A stretch of DNA of 25,758 nucleotides from Bordetella parapertussis (GCA_945883615.1 CAMCYB010000026.1:1-25758), one strand, 5' to 3'; counted from the first letter of the stretch, positions 15,857 through 24,052 are shown. Notes: generated by a model from the sequence alone, not told the origin. Numbers and translations: made by a program.

Positions 15857-16648
15857 TCAATGATTTTGTAAAAAGCGCCATTTCAAAGTGAAACGCTCAA
15901 TCGTGACGATTAATCGGTCGGTTAAAAAGCCCATCAAACCAATCGACACCATATCGGCTAAAACAATGTCCATACGCCCAACGTAGTAAGCGTCCCATAA
16001 AACGTAACCAAGACCTGACTTGACGGCAACCATTTCAGAAACGATGACTGCTGCCCATGAAATGCCTAAACCAATGCGTAGCCCGGTGAAAATGTTTGGT
16101 AGTGCAGCCGGAAAAACAACACGGCGCAGCAATTGTGCACGACTTGAACCCATCATTCGTGCGGCACGAATTAAGTTGCGGTCGACATCACGCGCCCCCT
16201 GTGTGGCGTTCACGACAATCGCGTAAAAACCACCCAGAAAGATTAAAAATATTGAACCCATGTCGCTGATGCCAAACAAGGCAATTGAAAAAGGTAACCA
16301 TGCGGTAATGGGAATTGGGCGAAGACTTTGAATGAAGGGGTCGAACACTTGCGCAATCAATCGGCTCCAACCAATTAGCAAGCCGAGGGGCACACCTAAA
16401 AGGGCGGCAAGGGTAAAGCCTTGAAAAACACGCATGGTTGAGTACTGAACGTTGGCTAACCATGTGCCTGAGTAAGCATTCAAGCCCATTCCCACTTCGC
16501 CAAATATCCAACCTTCCCAACCTTTAATCACTGCAACCGGTGTGGGCAATACGCCTGCCATATTTGACATGCCACCGGCCAGTTGCCAAATGATGAGCAC
16601 AGCAATTGGCACAGCGATGCCATTTAAAAAAACTTGAAAACGCTTCAT
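15857..16648 (-). CDS. ABC transporter permease (SsuC/TauC type)
   Basis: This is a 263-residue inner-membrane permease with about six helices and the BPD_transp_1 coupling region near SSRAQLLRRVVFPAALPNIFTGLRIGLGISWAA. The helix LIFLGGFYAIVVNATQGARDVDRNLIRAARMMG is typical of this subfamily. I start it at ATG 16648, 27 bases inside the longest frame, because AAGGA lies 8 bases before it and the first helix then follows directly. An inverted repeat sits between the binding-protein stop and this start. It forms one importer with its two neighbours. Confidence 0.92.
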   Translation of the reverse strand: MKRFQVFLNGIAVPIAVLIIWQLAGGMSNMAGVLPTPVAVIKGWEGWIFGEVGMGLNAYSGTWLANVQYSTMRVFQGFTLAALLGVPLGLLIGWSRLIAQVFDPFIQSLRPIPITAWLPFSIALFGISDMGSIFLIFLGGFYAIVVNATQGARDVDRNLIRAARMMGSSRAQLLRRVVFPAALPNIFTGLRIGLGISWAAVIVSEMVAVKSGLGYVLWDAYYVGRMDIVLADMVSIGLMGFLTDRLIVTIERFTLKWRFLQNH

Positions 16649-16663
16649 GTACCATTCCTTAGG

Positions 16664-16710
16664 CGGTTTGATCAAACAGTATGATTTGAATGCATTGCCT
16701 GATCAAACCG
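16664..16710 (-). promoter_or_regulatory. Inverted repeat between binding-protein and permease genes
   Basis: CGGTTTGATCA (16664-16674) and TGATCAAACCG (16700-16710) form a perfect 11-bp stem with a 25-base loop. The permease-proximal arm is itself part of a 12-bp palindrome, GTTTGATCAAAC (16666-16677). The stem ends just before the permease ribosome site AAGGA. No T-tract follows. It is placed where many ABC operons carry a stem-loop that protects binding-protein mRNA and limits permease expression. Confidence 0.5.
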
Positions 16711-16719
16711 TTTGCTTGG

Positions 16720-17706
16720 TTAACGCTGCGTAATTTCTGCAACAACTGTTGTGTCAAAGAGTTCGATCATTTGATCTGAAACATTCTTGGGTACGATGCC
16801 CTGTTTAAAAGCGGCCTCTGACATACGTTGCATTTGACCGACATCAAGCACACCACCTAAACGAATCACTTGAGCAGAAGGGCCCGTGACCGTTAAAGGT
16901 AAGCCAGTGTAGGCTGAATAATTGGCGGCAAACAAGGCATTATCTGTTGCCATTTTTTTCTGCTCGTCCATGTACACCCAAAGAAAGCGTTTGATGGCTT
17001 CACGCTTGGTGTCAATGGCTTGTCGCGTTGCAGCGATCATGCCTAATTCAGCCCCAACCGCTTGTGATTGGCTGTACTCTAAGTCTTTAGCAAAGTAAGC
17101 TAAACCTTCGGCAACAGCCTGGCTTTCGAAGGGCTCCCAAAGTACCATGGCGTCAATGTCGCTACGACCCATTGCTTGCAAAAATGCTGTGCCGCCACCT
17201 TGTACATTGACAGCTGTAAATGAATTGTAAGGAATGCCTTTTTCAATCAGTGTCATGGCAAATTGAAACCATACGGCTGAGCCGGGAGCGATAGCAATTT
17301 TCTTGCCAGCAATATCTGCCCATTTTTCAATTTTGACGCCTTTACGCACCACTAAAAACTTAGGCGAGCTGGCAACACCTGTTAAACCGACTAAATTTTT
17401 GCTTCCTTGGGCAGCAGCAATTGCCAAGTCAAGCGGGCCCACAGCGGTTAAATCAATGGTGTTAGAGAGTAGAGCCGTTCGTGCATCAGCGTAACGTACA
17501 AAGTCTGCACGTTTAACTTCTACGTTGAATTTTTTTAAACGCTCATCAACCGCCAAGATAGGTGATAGATGACCCACTTTGAGATAACCGACATTAAGCA
17601 CAACTTTTTCAGGTAGTGGTGCGGGTTCGGGTATCAGGTTTTGAGCGAAGGCCAAGCTTGCTGTGCAGGCAAGTATGGCAGTCGTAACAGTTTTAAATAT
17701 TTTCAT
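16720..17706 (-). CDS. ABC transporter substrate-binding protein (SsuA/NMT1-like)
   Basis: The 328-residue periplasmic protein has a clear signal peptide: KIFK, then a hydrophobic TAILACTASLAFA, with likely cleavage after Ala21. The mature part has the SsuA/NMT1 pattern: LNVGYLKVGHLSPILAVDE, RTALLSNTIDLTAVGPLDLAIAA, a IAPGSAVWFQFAMTLIEKG stretch and DIDAMVLWEPF. It captures substrate outside the membrane and delivers it to the permease. AAGGAA precedes the ATG. Being inside an amidase and CoA-transferase cluster, it probably binds the amide or imide that these enzymes degrade; sulfonate or pyrimidine-like compounds remain possible. Confidence 0.9.
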   Translation of the reverse strand: MKIFKTVTTAILACTASLAFAQNLIPEPAPLPEKVVLNVGYLKVGHLSPILAVDERLKKFNVEVKRADFVRYADARTALLSNTIDLTAVGPLDLAIAAAQGSKNLVGLTGVASSPKFLVVRKGVKIEKWADIAGKKIAIAPGSAVWFQFAMTLIEKGIPYNSFTAVNVQGGGTAFLQAMGRSDIDAMVLWEPFESQAVAEGLAYFAKDLEYSQSQAVGAELGMIAATRQAIDTKREAIKRFLWVYMDEQKKMATDNALFAANYSAYTGLPLTVTGPSAQVIRLGGVLDVGQMQRMSEAAFKQGIVPKNVSDQMIELFDTTVVAEITQR

Positions 17707-17782
17707 GATGATGATTCCTTTTATTATTGTTTGAAAAAAATTAAGTGTTGTGTAAAACGTTTAAGACACTTCCAACTACCAA

Positions 17783-18565
17783 CTACTGACCTATAAATTT
17801 TGGGGTGCGCTTTTCTTTGAACGCTTTTCGGCCTTCGGCATAATCTAGGCTTTCAAAACATGTCGTAACAGATCGGTTTACTGCATTGGCATCGGGTGCG
17901 TCTTCTGCGCCATAGAGATGACGCATGGCTAATTTGATTGATGACAATGTTAGGGGCGCTAGCATGGCTATTTTTTTTGCTTGATCAAGCGCGTGTAAAA
18001 AGACATCTTGTTCATAAGCATGAATCATGCCAATCTTTAACGCTTCTGTGCTGTTCGATACGCGTGCAGTCAATAAAAATTCATAGGTTTGCGCTGTACC
18101 AATAACATGTTGCATGCGTTTGATATTGTGTAAACCGTAGCCTAAACCGAGCTTGGCAGCAGGCAAACTAAAGCGTGCTGTAGGGCTTGCGTAGCGTAAG
18201 TCACAACAGAGCGCAATGCCTAAACCCCCGCCATAACACACGCCTGAAATGGCAGCTAAAACAGGTTTGGTACAAGCGCTGATGGCTTCTTCGGCGTTGA
18301 GTACAGCCAGGTCATAGGCTTTAATTGCAGCAGGTGACGCGCGCACTGTGGCGAATTCTGAAATATCAGCACCCGATACAAACGCCGCCTCACCTTCACC
18401 TCTAATCATGACAGCACGGGTTGTCTGATCGGCTGAAAGTGCGTGCATGGTTGCGGCCAGCGTATGCCACATGCTCAGTGTCATGGCATTTAAGCGACTG
18501 GGGTTCGAAATGGTGACGGTTGCAATACCCTCAGCCGAGTGGGTGGTGTCGATCGTACCCAACAT
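17783..18565 (-). CDS. Crotonase-fold (enoyl-CoA hydratase/isomerase family) protein
   Basis: This is a 260-residue crotonase-fold protein with the oxyanion-hole segments EAAFVSGADISEF and AISGVCYGGGLGIALCCDLRYAS, and RFSLPAAKLGLGYG behind them. Both catalytic glutamates of enoyl-CoA hydratase are replaced: GGGxE reads GGGLG, and the second site PE reads PA. It therefore probably binds an acyl-CoA but is unlikely to be a standard hydratase; isomerase, hydrolase or lyase chemistry is open. Its ATG shares the A of the preceding gene's TGA (TGATG), so translation is coupled. A GTG one codon earlier is an alternative start. Confidence 0.86.
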   Translation of the reverse strand: MLGTIDTTHSAEGIATVTISNPSRLNAMTLSMWHTLAATMHALSADQTTRAVMIRGEGEAAFVSGADISEFATVRASPAAIKAYDLAVLNAEEAISACTKPVLAAISGVCYGGGLGIALCCDLRYASPTARFSLPAAKLGLGYGLHNIKRMQHVIGTAQTYEFLLTARVSNSTEALKIGMIHAYEQDVFLHALDQAKKIAMLAPLTLSSIKLAMRHLYGAEDAPDANAVNRSVTTCFESLDYAEGRKAFKEKRTPKFIGQ

Positions 18566-19761
18566 CACACCACGCCTTGTTGATGTAGCGATTCAATTTC
18601 AGACGCGCTGTAGCCTAGTGATTCAAGCACTTCATCGGTATGCTCACCCCAACCAGGCGCAGGGCTGACAACTTTAGAAGGGGTGCGTGTCAAGTGCATA
18701 GGTTGGTTGATATAGTGCATGTCTTTGTCGTATACATTAGGTAGTGTTGTGATGACATTCAAATGCTTAACTTGAGGGTCATTCACCATTTCTGGTACGG
18801 TGTAAACGGGGCCTGCGGGTATGCCCACGTCATTGAGTTGATCAACCCAATGTTCAACACTGTGAACTTTAAACAGATCTGCTAAAGAAATGTTAAGGCG
18901 TTCACGATTTTTTACGCGTAGTGTTTCAGTCTCAAATTCAGGGTCTTGATACCATTCGGGTTTGTTTAAGAGCTCACACAAGCGTGCCCAATTCCCCTCG
19001 CCTGAGGCGCCTAAGTTAAATACGCCGTCAGAGGCTTCAAATAAACCCATTGGGCTGCTGGTGGGGTGATCATTGCCGACTTGTACCGGCATGTCGCCTT
19101 CATTTAGGTAGCGTGCGACTTGAAAATCCATCATTGATACAAGAGAGTGCAACAGTGAGGTTTGAACCCACTGACCCTTACCTGAGGTTTCGCGTTCAAT
19201 CACAGCAATCAAAATACCTAAGGCGGAATATAAACCTGCGCTCATGTCTGCCACGGCAAGACCCGCTCGCACAGGCCCTGATTCAGGGTGCCCCGTGACA
19301 GACATCAGGCCACCCATGCCTTGCATGATTTGATCGAAACCAGGGCGTTTGGCGTAGGGGCCGTCTTGGCCGTAACCTGAGATACTGGCCAAAATGATGC
19401 GCGGGTTAACGGCTGCTAACGATTCATAATCAAGACCTAATTTATTTTTTACATCAGGTCGCCAGTTTTCAATGACAATATCAGCCTCTTTAACAAGCTT
19501 CATTAAAATGTCAAGAGAACCGGCTTTTTTTAAATTCAATGTCATAGACCGCTTATTGCGGTTGATGTTTTGAAAATCGCCACCAATGCGGTTGGCAGCA
19601 AACATCGCTTCGTTTGGGTCAACACCAGCTGGGGGTTCAACGCGAATGACGTCGGCCCCAAAGTCAGTCAAAATGCGCACACAGTTTGGCCCTGCACGAA
19701 CACGAGACAAGTCAATGACTTTAAGATTTTTGAGTGCTTCGCTTGCCTGAATTTTACTCAT
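18565..19761 (-). CDS. CaiB/BaiF family (class III) CoA-transferase
   Basis: From ATG 19761 this is a 398-residue class III CoA-transferase. Family segments are clear: LKVIDLSRVRAGPNC at the N-terminus, DVIRVEPPAGVDP, RNKRSMTLNLK, ADIVIENWRPD, and GLAVADMSAGLYSALGI, which holds the catalytic Asp. The enzyme moves CoA from one acyl-CoA to a carboxylic acid. Between an amidase and a crotonase-fold protein, it likely activates the acid freed by the amidase. The longer frame to 19812 is rejected because the added 17 residues lie inside the amidase gene. It overlaps the amidase stop by 8 bases. Confidence 0.91.
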   Translation of the reverse strand: MSKIQASEALKNLKVIDLSRVRAGPNCVRILTDFGADVIRVEPPAGVDPNEAMFAANRIGGDFQNINRNKRSMTLNLKKAGSLDILMKLVKEADIVIENWRPDVKNKLGLDYESLAAVNPRIILASISGYGQDGPYAKRPGFDQIMQGMGGLMSVTGHPESGPVRAGLAVADMSAGLYSALGILIAVIERETSGKGQWVQTSLLHSLVSMMDFQVARYLNEGDMPVQVGNDHPTSSPMGLFEASDGVFNLGASGEGNWARLCELLNKPEWYQDPEFETETLRVKNRERLNISLADLFKVHSVEHWVDQLNDVGIPAGPVYTVPEMVNDPQVKHLNVITTLPNVYDKDMHYINQPMHLTRTPSKVVSPAPGWGEHTDEVLESLGYSASEIESLHQQGVV

Positions 19762-21124
19762 GTGATGTGTTTCCAGATAAATAATAGGTTGGCAAAATTC
19801 CGTTGTTACCAAAGATTAATTTTTCAATGTGTGTGGCATACGCAATGAGTATGCGCTCATTAAAAGGTTTGCCAATCAGTTGAATGCTTACTGGTTTACC
19901 GCTCGCGTCTTTTGCAATGGGCATAACTAAAGCGGGTAAGCCTAAGTAATTAATAAAACTGGTGTAACGATGTAGTGCAAGGCGTTTGTGAGCTTGAAAG
20001 CGAACAGACCCAACGGTTACCTCTTCTACATCGGGTATTGAATAGTCGTATGTGGGTGTCATCAAAATATCATGATCTTGAAAATGTGCTTGCATAAATC
20101 GTTTTAAATAATCACTTCGTTTAGCTTGTGCATAGGCATACCACTCAATGGGTTGCACTAAACCGAGTAAACCTAATTCACGAACGGCGGGGCTTGCCTG
20201 ACCATTTCTGATTAATTTAATATGTGTTTGCCCCACTTCGTCGTTCATCATCACAGACTGCAACTGCGTTGCACAAGCTTCCCACTTGAGCTCACCATCT
20301 ATTATGGTGTGGCCTAAATTTTTATGAAACGGGTAAAAAATCTGTGCAAGGTGTTCATCGAGTTGATTGGCATGATCAACTTTGTTTGTCTGCGGAACCC
20401 AAGCTTTTACTCGGTACGTTTCGGGTTTTGTGAGTGCCTCAACAAGCCGGTTGCGTGAGGTAATGATTTCAAGAATGGCATCAATATCACATGCACTGCG
20501 TGTCAAAATACCTGTTACATCAAGAGATGGGCATAGTGCGACAACCCCTTTCTTACGAACTAAACCATTTGTCGGTTTTAAGCCAATGATGCCGCAGGTA
20601 AACGCGGGTATGCGAACCGAGCCTGCCGTATCGGTTCCAAGAGAACCATATACGGCGCCTGATGCGACCGCAACGGCGCTGCCCGAAGAAGAGCCCCCTA
20701 CAACCCAGTTTGGGTTGAGTGGGTTGATACATATTTGATTCATGTGAGTTGCTGTCGGTATGGCTTGAGCGACTGATGAACAGGCATTCGGCGCTAAGCT
20801 CAATGCGCCCAAATCAGCAAAACCCGCGTGTTGCAAGCGTTGTAAAGAAACGGCTTGAACGCTGCCTTTATTGTCTACACCGCGGCGTATACCTACACCT
20901 GGGCTTCTTTGATGTTGTTCAAAAATATCTTTATGTGCAAGTGCTGCCCCAGAGTATGGTTTATCAGTGAGAGGTTGATTGTTGTAAAAATCAACAACAC
21001 AATGATTGTTTTTTTCTAGTTTTACAAAATGGGCGCGTTGTAATTTAAATGCCGCCGTTGGATCAAGACGCTTATTTTTAACAGCCGAATGATACTGGCT
21101 GAGCGTATTGGGTAAATCAATCAT
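19754..21124 (-). CDS. Amidase signature family amidase
   Basis: The 456-residue hydrolase has a complete Ser-cisSer-Lys triad: Lys65 in AHKDIF, Ser145 in GGSSSGSA and Ser169 in GTDTAGSVR, with the normal 24-residue spacing between the serines. It cleaves a carboxamide to the acid and ammonia. The usual GatA tRNA-amidation context is absent, and a small coupled gene lies just upstream (ATGA overlap), as in AtzE/AtzG-type amidase pairs. It is the second gene of the cluster read from the promoter facing the GntR regulator. Exact substrate is unknown. Confidence 0.92.
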   Translation of the reverse strand: MIDLPNTLSQYHSAVKNKRLDPTAAFKLQRAHFVKLEKNNHCVVDFYNNQPLTDKPYSGAALAHKDIFEQHQRSPGVGIRRGVDNKGSVQAVSLQRLQHAGFADLGALSLAPNACSSVAQAIPTATHMNQICINPLNPNWVVGGSSSGSAVAVASGAVYGSLGTDTAGSVRIPAFTCGIIGLKPTNGLVRKKGVVALCPSLDVTGILTRSACDIDAILEIITSRNRLVEALTKPETYRVKAWVPQTNKVDHANQLDEHLAQIFYPFHKNLGHTIIDGELKWEACATQLQSVMMNDEVGQTHIKLIRNGQASPAVRELGLLGLVQPIEWYAYAQAKRSDYLKRFMQAHFQDHDILMTPTYDYSIPDVEEVTVGSVRFQAHKRLALHRYTSFINYLGLPALVMPIAKDASGKPVSIQLIGKPFNERILIAYATHIEKLIFGNNGILPTYYLSGNTSHE

Positions 21125-21441
21125 TTGGCTTTGCTCAAGAACTTGCCTGACTCATTAACCAGACTTTGAATGAAAGTTTGGTTTGAACGACTTTTAAGGT
21201 TGATTGGTGTATTAACATGGGTTGTCGAGTTGTGTTCAACCAAGCCGCATGCTTCAAGAGTCTCGCTGGTTCTAACTAAATGCTTAATCAGTCGTCTTAT
21301 GTCATGATCGGTTGTTTCGAGCTTGTACCTTTCAAGACTTTTAGAAATTAAATGCACAACATCTTCTGGGCTCAATGCTTTAAACACCCTATTTTGTGGT
21401 GTGGTCTGTTGAGATCGAATCTTTGATGCTGAAGCTTCCAT
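21121..21441 (-). CDS. Small protein coupled to the amidase, possible AtzG/GatC-like partner
   Basis: This 106-residue, polar, mostly helical protein contains VVHLISKSLERYKLETTDHDIRRLIKHL... leading to a Thr/Pro-containing VNTPIN stretch. Length, two helices and the following proline segment loosely recall GatC/AtzG subunits that clamp amidase partners, but similarity is weak. The ATGA overlap with the amidase gene is the best support. I start it at ATG 21441 because the longer frame to 21579 crosses the AT-rich promoter region and encodes implausible hydrophobic sequence. The last 30 residues are Ser/Asn-rich and unmatched. Function is inferred only from position. Confidence 0.55.
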   Translation of the reverse strand: MEASASKIRSQQTTPQNRVFKALSPEDVVHLISKSLERYKLETTDHDIRRLIKHLVRTSETLEACGLVEHNSTTHVNTPINLKSRSNQTFIQSLVNESGKFLSKAK

Positions 21442-21484
21442 TGATACTTTTAAAATAGAAATAGGCTTAATTGCTATAAATATA

Positions 21485-21537
21485 TTTGTACGATAGATAA
21501 TAATATTTTGCAAGCATAAAAATATTTTATGTATATT
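21485..21537. promoter_or_regulatory. Divergent promoters sharing a palindromic -35 box, with candidate GntR operator
   Basis: TTGCAA (21508-21513) is its own reverse complement and can serve as -35 in both directions. Leftward it pairs with TACAAA (21490-21485) at 17 bases, for the amidase cluster. Rightward it pairs with TATATT (21532-21537) at 18 bases, for the regulator. The near-perfect palindrome CATAAAAATATTTTATG (21515-21531) fills the rightward spacer, a natural site for the GntR protein to block its own gene and affect the cluster. All by eye. Confidence 0.4.
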
Positions 21538-21562
21538 TTCTAACTTTAACTCGGCGACAATT

Positions 21563-22249
21563 ATGACTAAGACCCCCACTCCTTTTAGAAAAGTCAGTGA
21601 TCGTATTCGTGATGATTTGTCTGATCTGATCCGCCAAGGTCAAGTGCTTCCCGGTGAGGCGATTGATGAGGCGGCATTAGCAAAACGTTACGACGTGTCT
21701 AGGACACCTGTTCGTGAAGCGTTGTTGCAGTTAGAGGCACAAGGGCTGCTACAGAGTTTGTCACGAGGTGGCATGGTGCTTGCCAAGATGGACATTCGAG
21801 AATTGCTCAGTCTTTGGGAATTATTGGCAGAAATTGAAGCCATTGCGGTGCGATTGGCAAGCGAGCGCATCACACCTGAGGAATTTCTTGCTTTAGAAGC
21901 TGTACACAATGCGAGCAAACTTCATGCTGAAACAGAAAATTTAGAGGGTTGGCAAAAAGCCAATGAAGCGTTTCATGAAATAATTTATCACGCAGCGCGC
22001 AATACATTTTTGCGACAAGATGCATTGCGCATCAGAGCACAAGCGGGTGCTTATCGTTTGCATGCCTTTGGTGCATTAGGTCGAATTCAGTCATCTTTTG
22101 TGCAGCATGGTCATATAGTTGAAGCGTTACGTATTCGAGACACCAGTCAAGCCAGTCACGCTATGATGAAGCATATATTGCCGGCCTCAGATGCGACCAA
22201 TATGACAAACTTTATTATGAACATACCCAAAGGACTGTTGGCTTCTTAG
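21563..22249 (+). CDS. GntR-family transcriptional regulator with FCD domain
   Basis: The 228-residue regulator has an N-terminal winged helix-turn-helix (LAKRYDVSRTPVREALLQLEAQGLL, about 37-63) and a helical FCD ligand domain: LWELLAEIEAIAVRLA, then NEAFHEIIYHAARNTFL with the metal-binding His type, and a C-terminal HGHIVEALRIRDTSQASHAMMKHI. FadR/FCD proteins sense organic acids or related metabolites and usually repress the divergent operon until the ligand arrives. Its position facing the amidase cluster makes it the likely local regulator, and it probably controls itself. Confidence 0.92.
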   Translation: MTKTPTPFRKVSDRIRDDLSDLIRQGQVLPGEAIDEAALAKRYDVSRTPVREALLQLEAQGLLQSLSRGGMVLAKMDIRELLSLWELLAEIEAIAVRLASERITPEEFLALEAVHNASKLHAETENLEGWQKANEAFHEIIYHAARNTFLRQDALRIRAQAGAYRLHAFGALGRIQSSFVQHGHIVEALRIRDTSQASHAMMKHILPASDATNMTNFIMNIPKGLLAS

Positions 22250-22333
22250 CTTTTGTTTTGCTGGGCAGGGCACAAATCAAGCTAACCATCGTGTTGCCTT
22301 AACTGCCCAAAAGTTAGCCTGATTGCTTTAACC

Positions 22334-22753
22334 TTAGATGGTTTTTCTTTTGTAGCCATGGTCATGCAGTAGCATGCCCGCCAGCATGGCGACGACAAAT
22401 ACCAAGGCTTTTACGTAACCTGCACCTAAAGCGACCACTGCAGGCCCAGGGCAAAAACCTGCAATAGCCCAGCCTGCACCAAAAATAAAACCCCCTATCA
22501 CCAATTCTTTATTGATCTGTGTTGTGCCGGGTAGGTGAAGCGGGTCGTTAAATATTGTTTTTTGACGTGCCACCACCCAACGCGTAAAAATTAAGGTAAC
22601 CCCCACAGCACCTATCATGACAAACGCAAGGCTCGGGTTCCAATTGCCTGCTAAATCAAGGAAGCCAATAACGTTGTAAGGGTTGCTCATTCCAGAAATG
22701 ATCAAGCCTATTCCAAACACCAAACCCGAAATAAAAATCAACATGTTTTTCAT
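22334..22753 (-). CDS. YeeE/YedE family transporter subunit, C-terminal half type
   Basis: This 139-residue membrane protein has about four helices, starting MKNMLIFISGLVFGIGLIISGMSNP. Its late segment IAGFCPGPAVVALGAG carries the conserved Cys of the family. It corresponds to the second half of single-chain YeeE/YedE (PF04143) proteins, which include thiosulfate importers. AGGAAA lies before ATG 22753; a longer frame reaches 22864 but overlaps the neighbour. The gap to the partner's stop is 2 bases, so the two are made together and presumably form one transporter. Thiosulfate or another sulfur compound is a family-level guess. Confidence 0.88.
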   Translation of the reverse strand: MKNMLIFISGLVFGIGLIISGMSNPYNVIGFLDLAGNWNPSLAFVMIGAVGVTLIFTRWVVARQKTIFNDPLHLPGTTQINKELVIGGFIFGAGWAIAGFCPGPAVVALGAGYVKALVFVVAMLAGMLLHDHGYKRKTI

Positions 22754-22755
22754 GT

Positions 22756-23208
22756 TTAATTTCCTAAAATGACATGAAAGAAAATATATGCTGTTACAAA
22801 ACCAGCCGCCATAAAACTCAGTGTTGCAGCGAGTGATCGCACAGATAAACGACCTAAACCACAAACTGCGTGACCACTGGTACAGCCTGAACCCATACGG
22901 GTTCCAAAGCCGACTAATAAGCCTGCCACAATAAGAGTGAGGTAAGACGAATCAATTTGTGAAGTTGGTAAGGTAAAAAATAAACCATATATGACGCTAG
23001 ACACTAATAAACCTAATAAAAAAGCCACGCGCCAGCTATAGTGACCAGACGGCACATTTTTAATTTGCATCAAACTACCTAAAATGCCACTGATGCCAGC
23101 AATACGGCCATTAAAAAGAAGTAGCATGACCGAGGCTAAACCAATCAAAATGCCACCAAAAAGAGAGGCCCAAGGCGTAAAGTGCATCCAGTCAATCGTG
23201 ATGTTCAT
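22756..23208 (-). CDS. YeeE/YedE family transporter subunit, N-terminal half type
   Basis: This 150-residue membrane protein has the family signature RMGSGCTSGHAVCGLGRLS (about 104-122), including the pore cysteine, and helices before and after it. An NGRIAGISGILG motif near 33-44 is also typical. It is the first gene of a two-gene transporter unit with an AAGGA site 6 bases before the ATG. The pair is divergent from the MFS gene, leaving 133 bases for two promoters. No sulfur-handling enzyme (TusA, rhodanese) sits next to it, so the substrate stays open. Confidence 0.89.
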   Translation of the reverse strand: MNITIDWMHFTPWASLFGGILIGLASVMLLLFNGRIAGISGILGSLMQIKNVPSGHYSWRVAFLLGLLVSSVIYGLFFTLPTSQIDSSYLTLIVAGLLVGFGTRMGSGCTSGHAVCGLGRLSVRSLAATLSFMAAGFVTAYIFFHVILGN

Positions 23209-23341
23209 GCTGCTTCCTTTTTATAAATGTATTAATTTGTTTGTCTTAAGTGCTGTGCAAAATTAACCGGTGCTCTATTTTAGCAACAATATACTAATTT
23301 GTAATGTGTTTTAGCTTTATTTATATAACAAGGGTTTAGAC

Positions 23342-23898
23342 ATGACGTTTCCGACATGGCAAAACAGCTTAAAACCAGGTGTGACCAAGCGTGAAGTCTT
23401 GGCGTGGGCATTTTATGATTTTGCGAATTCGGGTTACACCACTGTTGTCTTAACGGCTGTATTTGCGGCGTATTTTGTCGGCACGGTCGCAGGGGGTGCG
23501 AGCTGGGCTACCTTCGCCTGGACTCTCGGTTTAAGCATTTCTCATTTTATCGTTATGGTCACCATGCCATTGTTGGGGGCTTGGGCTGATCGACATACGG
23601 GTAAGAAGCGCTTGCTATGGTTCAGCACGATAGGGTGTGTTGTTGCAACAGCATTGCTCTCAACAGTCGAACCGCATGCAATTTACTGGGGCTTATTTCT
23701 GATTATCGTTTCAAATGTTTGCTTTAGTTGGGGGGAAGCGCTCATTGCTGCGTTTTTACCTGAATTGGCTCGATCAGAAGCGATGGGGCGTGTAAGCGGC
23801 TGGGGTTGGAGCTTTGGTTATGTAGGCGGTATGTTCACTTTAGGCCTATGTTTGTTTTACGTTTTGTCAGCCCAAGCTCAGGGCGTTGCGTATTTCAC
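23342..23898 (+). pseudogene. UMF1-type MFS transporter, truncated by an IS element
   Basis: The N-terminal about 186 residues of a UMF1/YxiO-like MFS transporter are present: EVLAWAFYDFANSGYTTVV, the LLGAWADRHTGKKR loop between helices 2 and 3, and GRVSGWGWSFGYVGG. A normal protein is roughly 430 residues with 12 helices, so less than half remains. After ...AQAQGVAYFT the frame runs into IS sequence and stops at 23920. The start has AAGGG 8 bases before the ATG. The missing C-terminal part, if it still exists, lies outside the window. Confidence 0.88.
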
Positions 23899-23902
23899 TG
23901 AA

Positions 23903-24006
23903 CGTGACCGGCGTTTTTAAAAAAGCGTGACCGATGTGGTTAGGTTGCAAAGTTAGTGATTAATTTTATCCGAAACGGTCACGCTTTTTTAAAATCATCG
24001 GTCACG
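23903..24006. repeat. 31-bp inverted repeat at the IS21 end
   Basis: Two 31-bp arms (23903-23933 and 23976-24006) match in inverted orientation at 28 positions, including a perfect 19-bp core (23915-23933 with 23976-23994). Each arm holds CGTGACCG twice at a 23-base step. The loop is 42 bases. Repeated transposase-binding sites are normal at IS21 ends, but usually as direct repeats; the inverted layout may instead be two IS ends facing each other or a two-way terminator. Confidence 0.85.
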
Positions 24007-24052
24007 ATGATCTGAAATTGGTGTTTCGGTTCTGTTGTGGCTACAAATTTAC

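Noticed and set aside
22250..22333. Intrinsic terminator between the GntR and YeeE/YedE genes
   Set aside because: TGGGCAG and CTGCCCA can pair, but the loop is over 30 bases and no T-tract follows.
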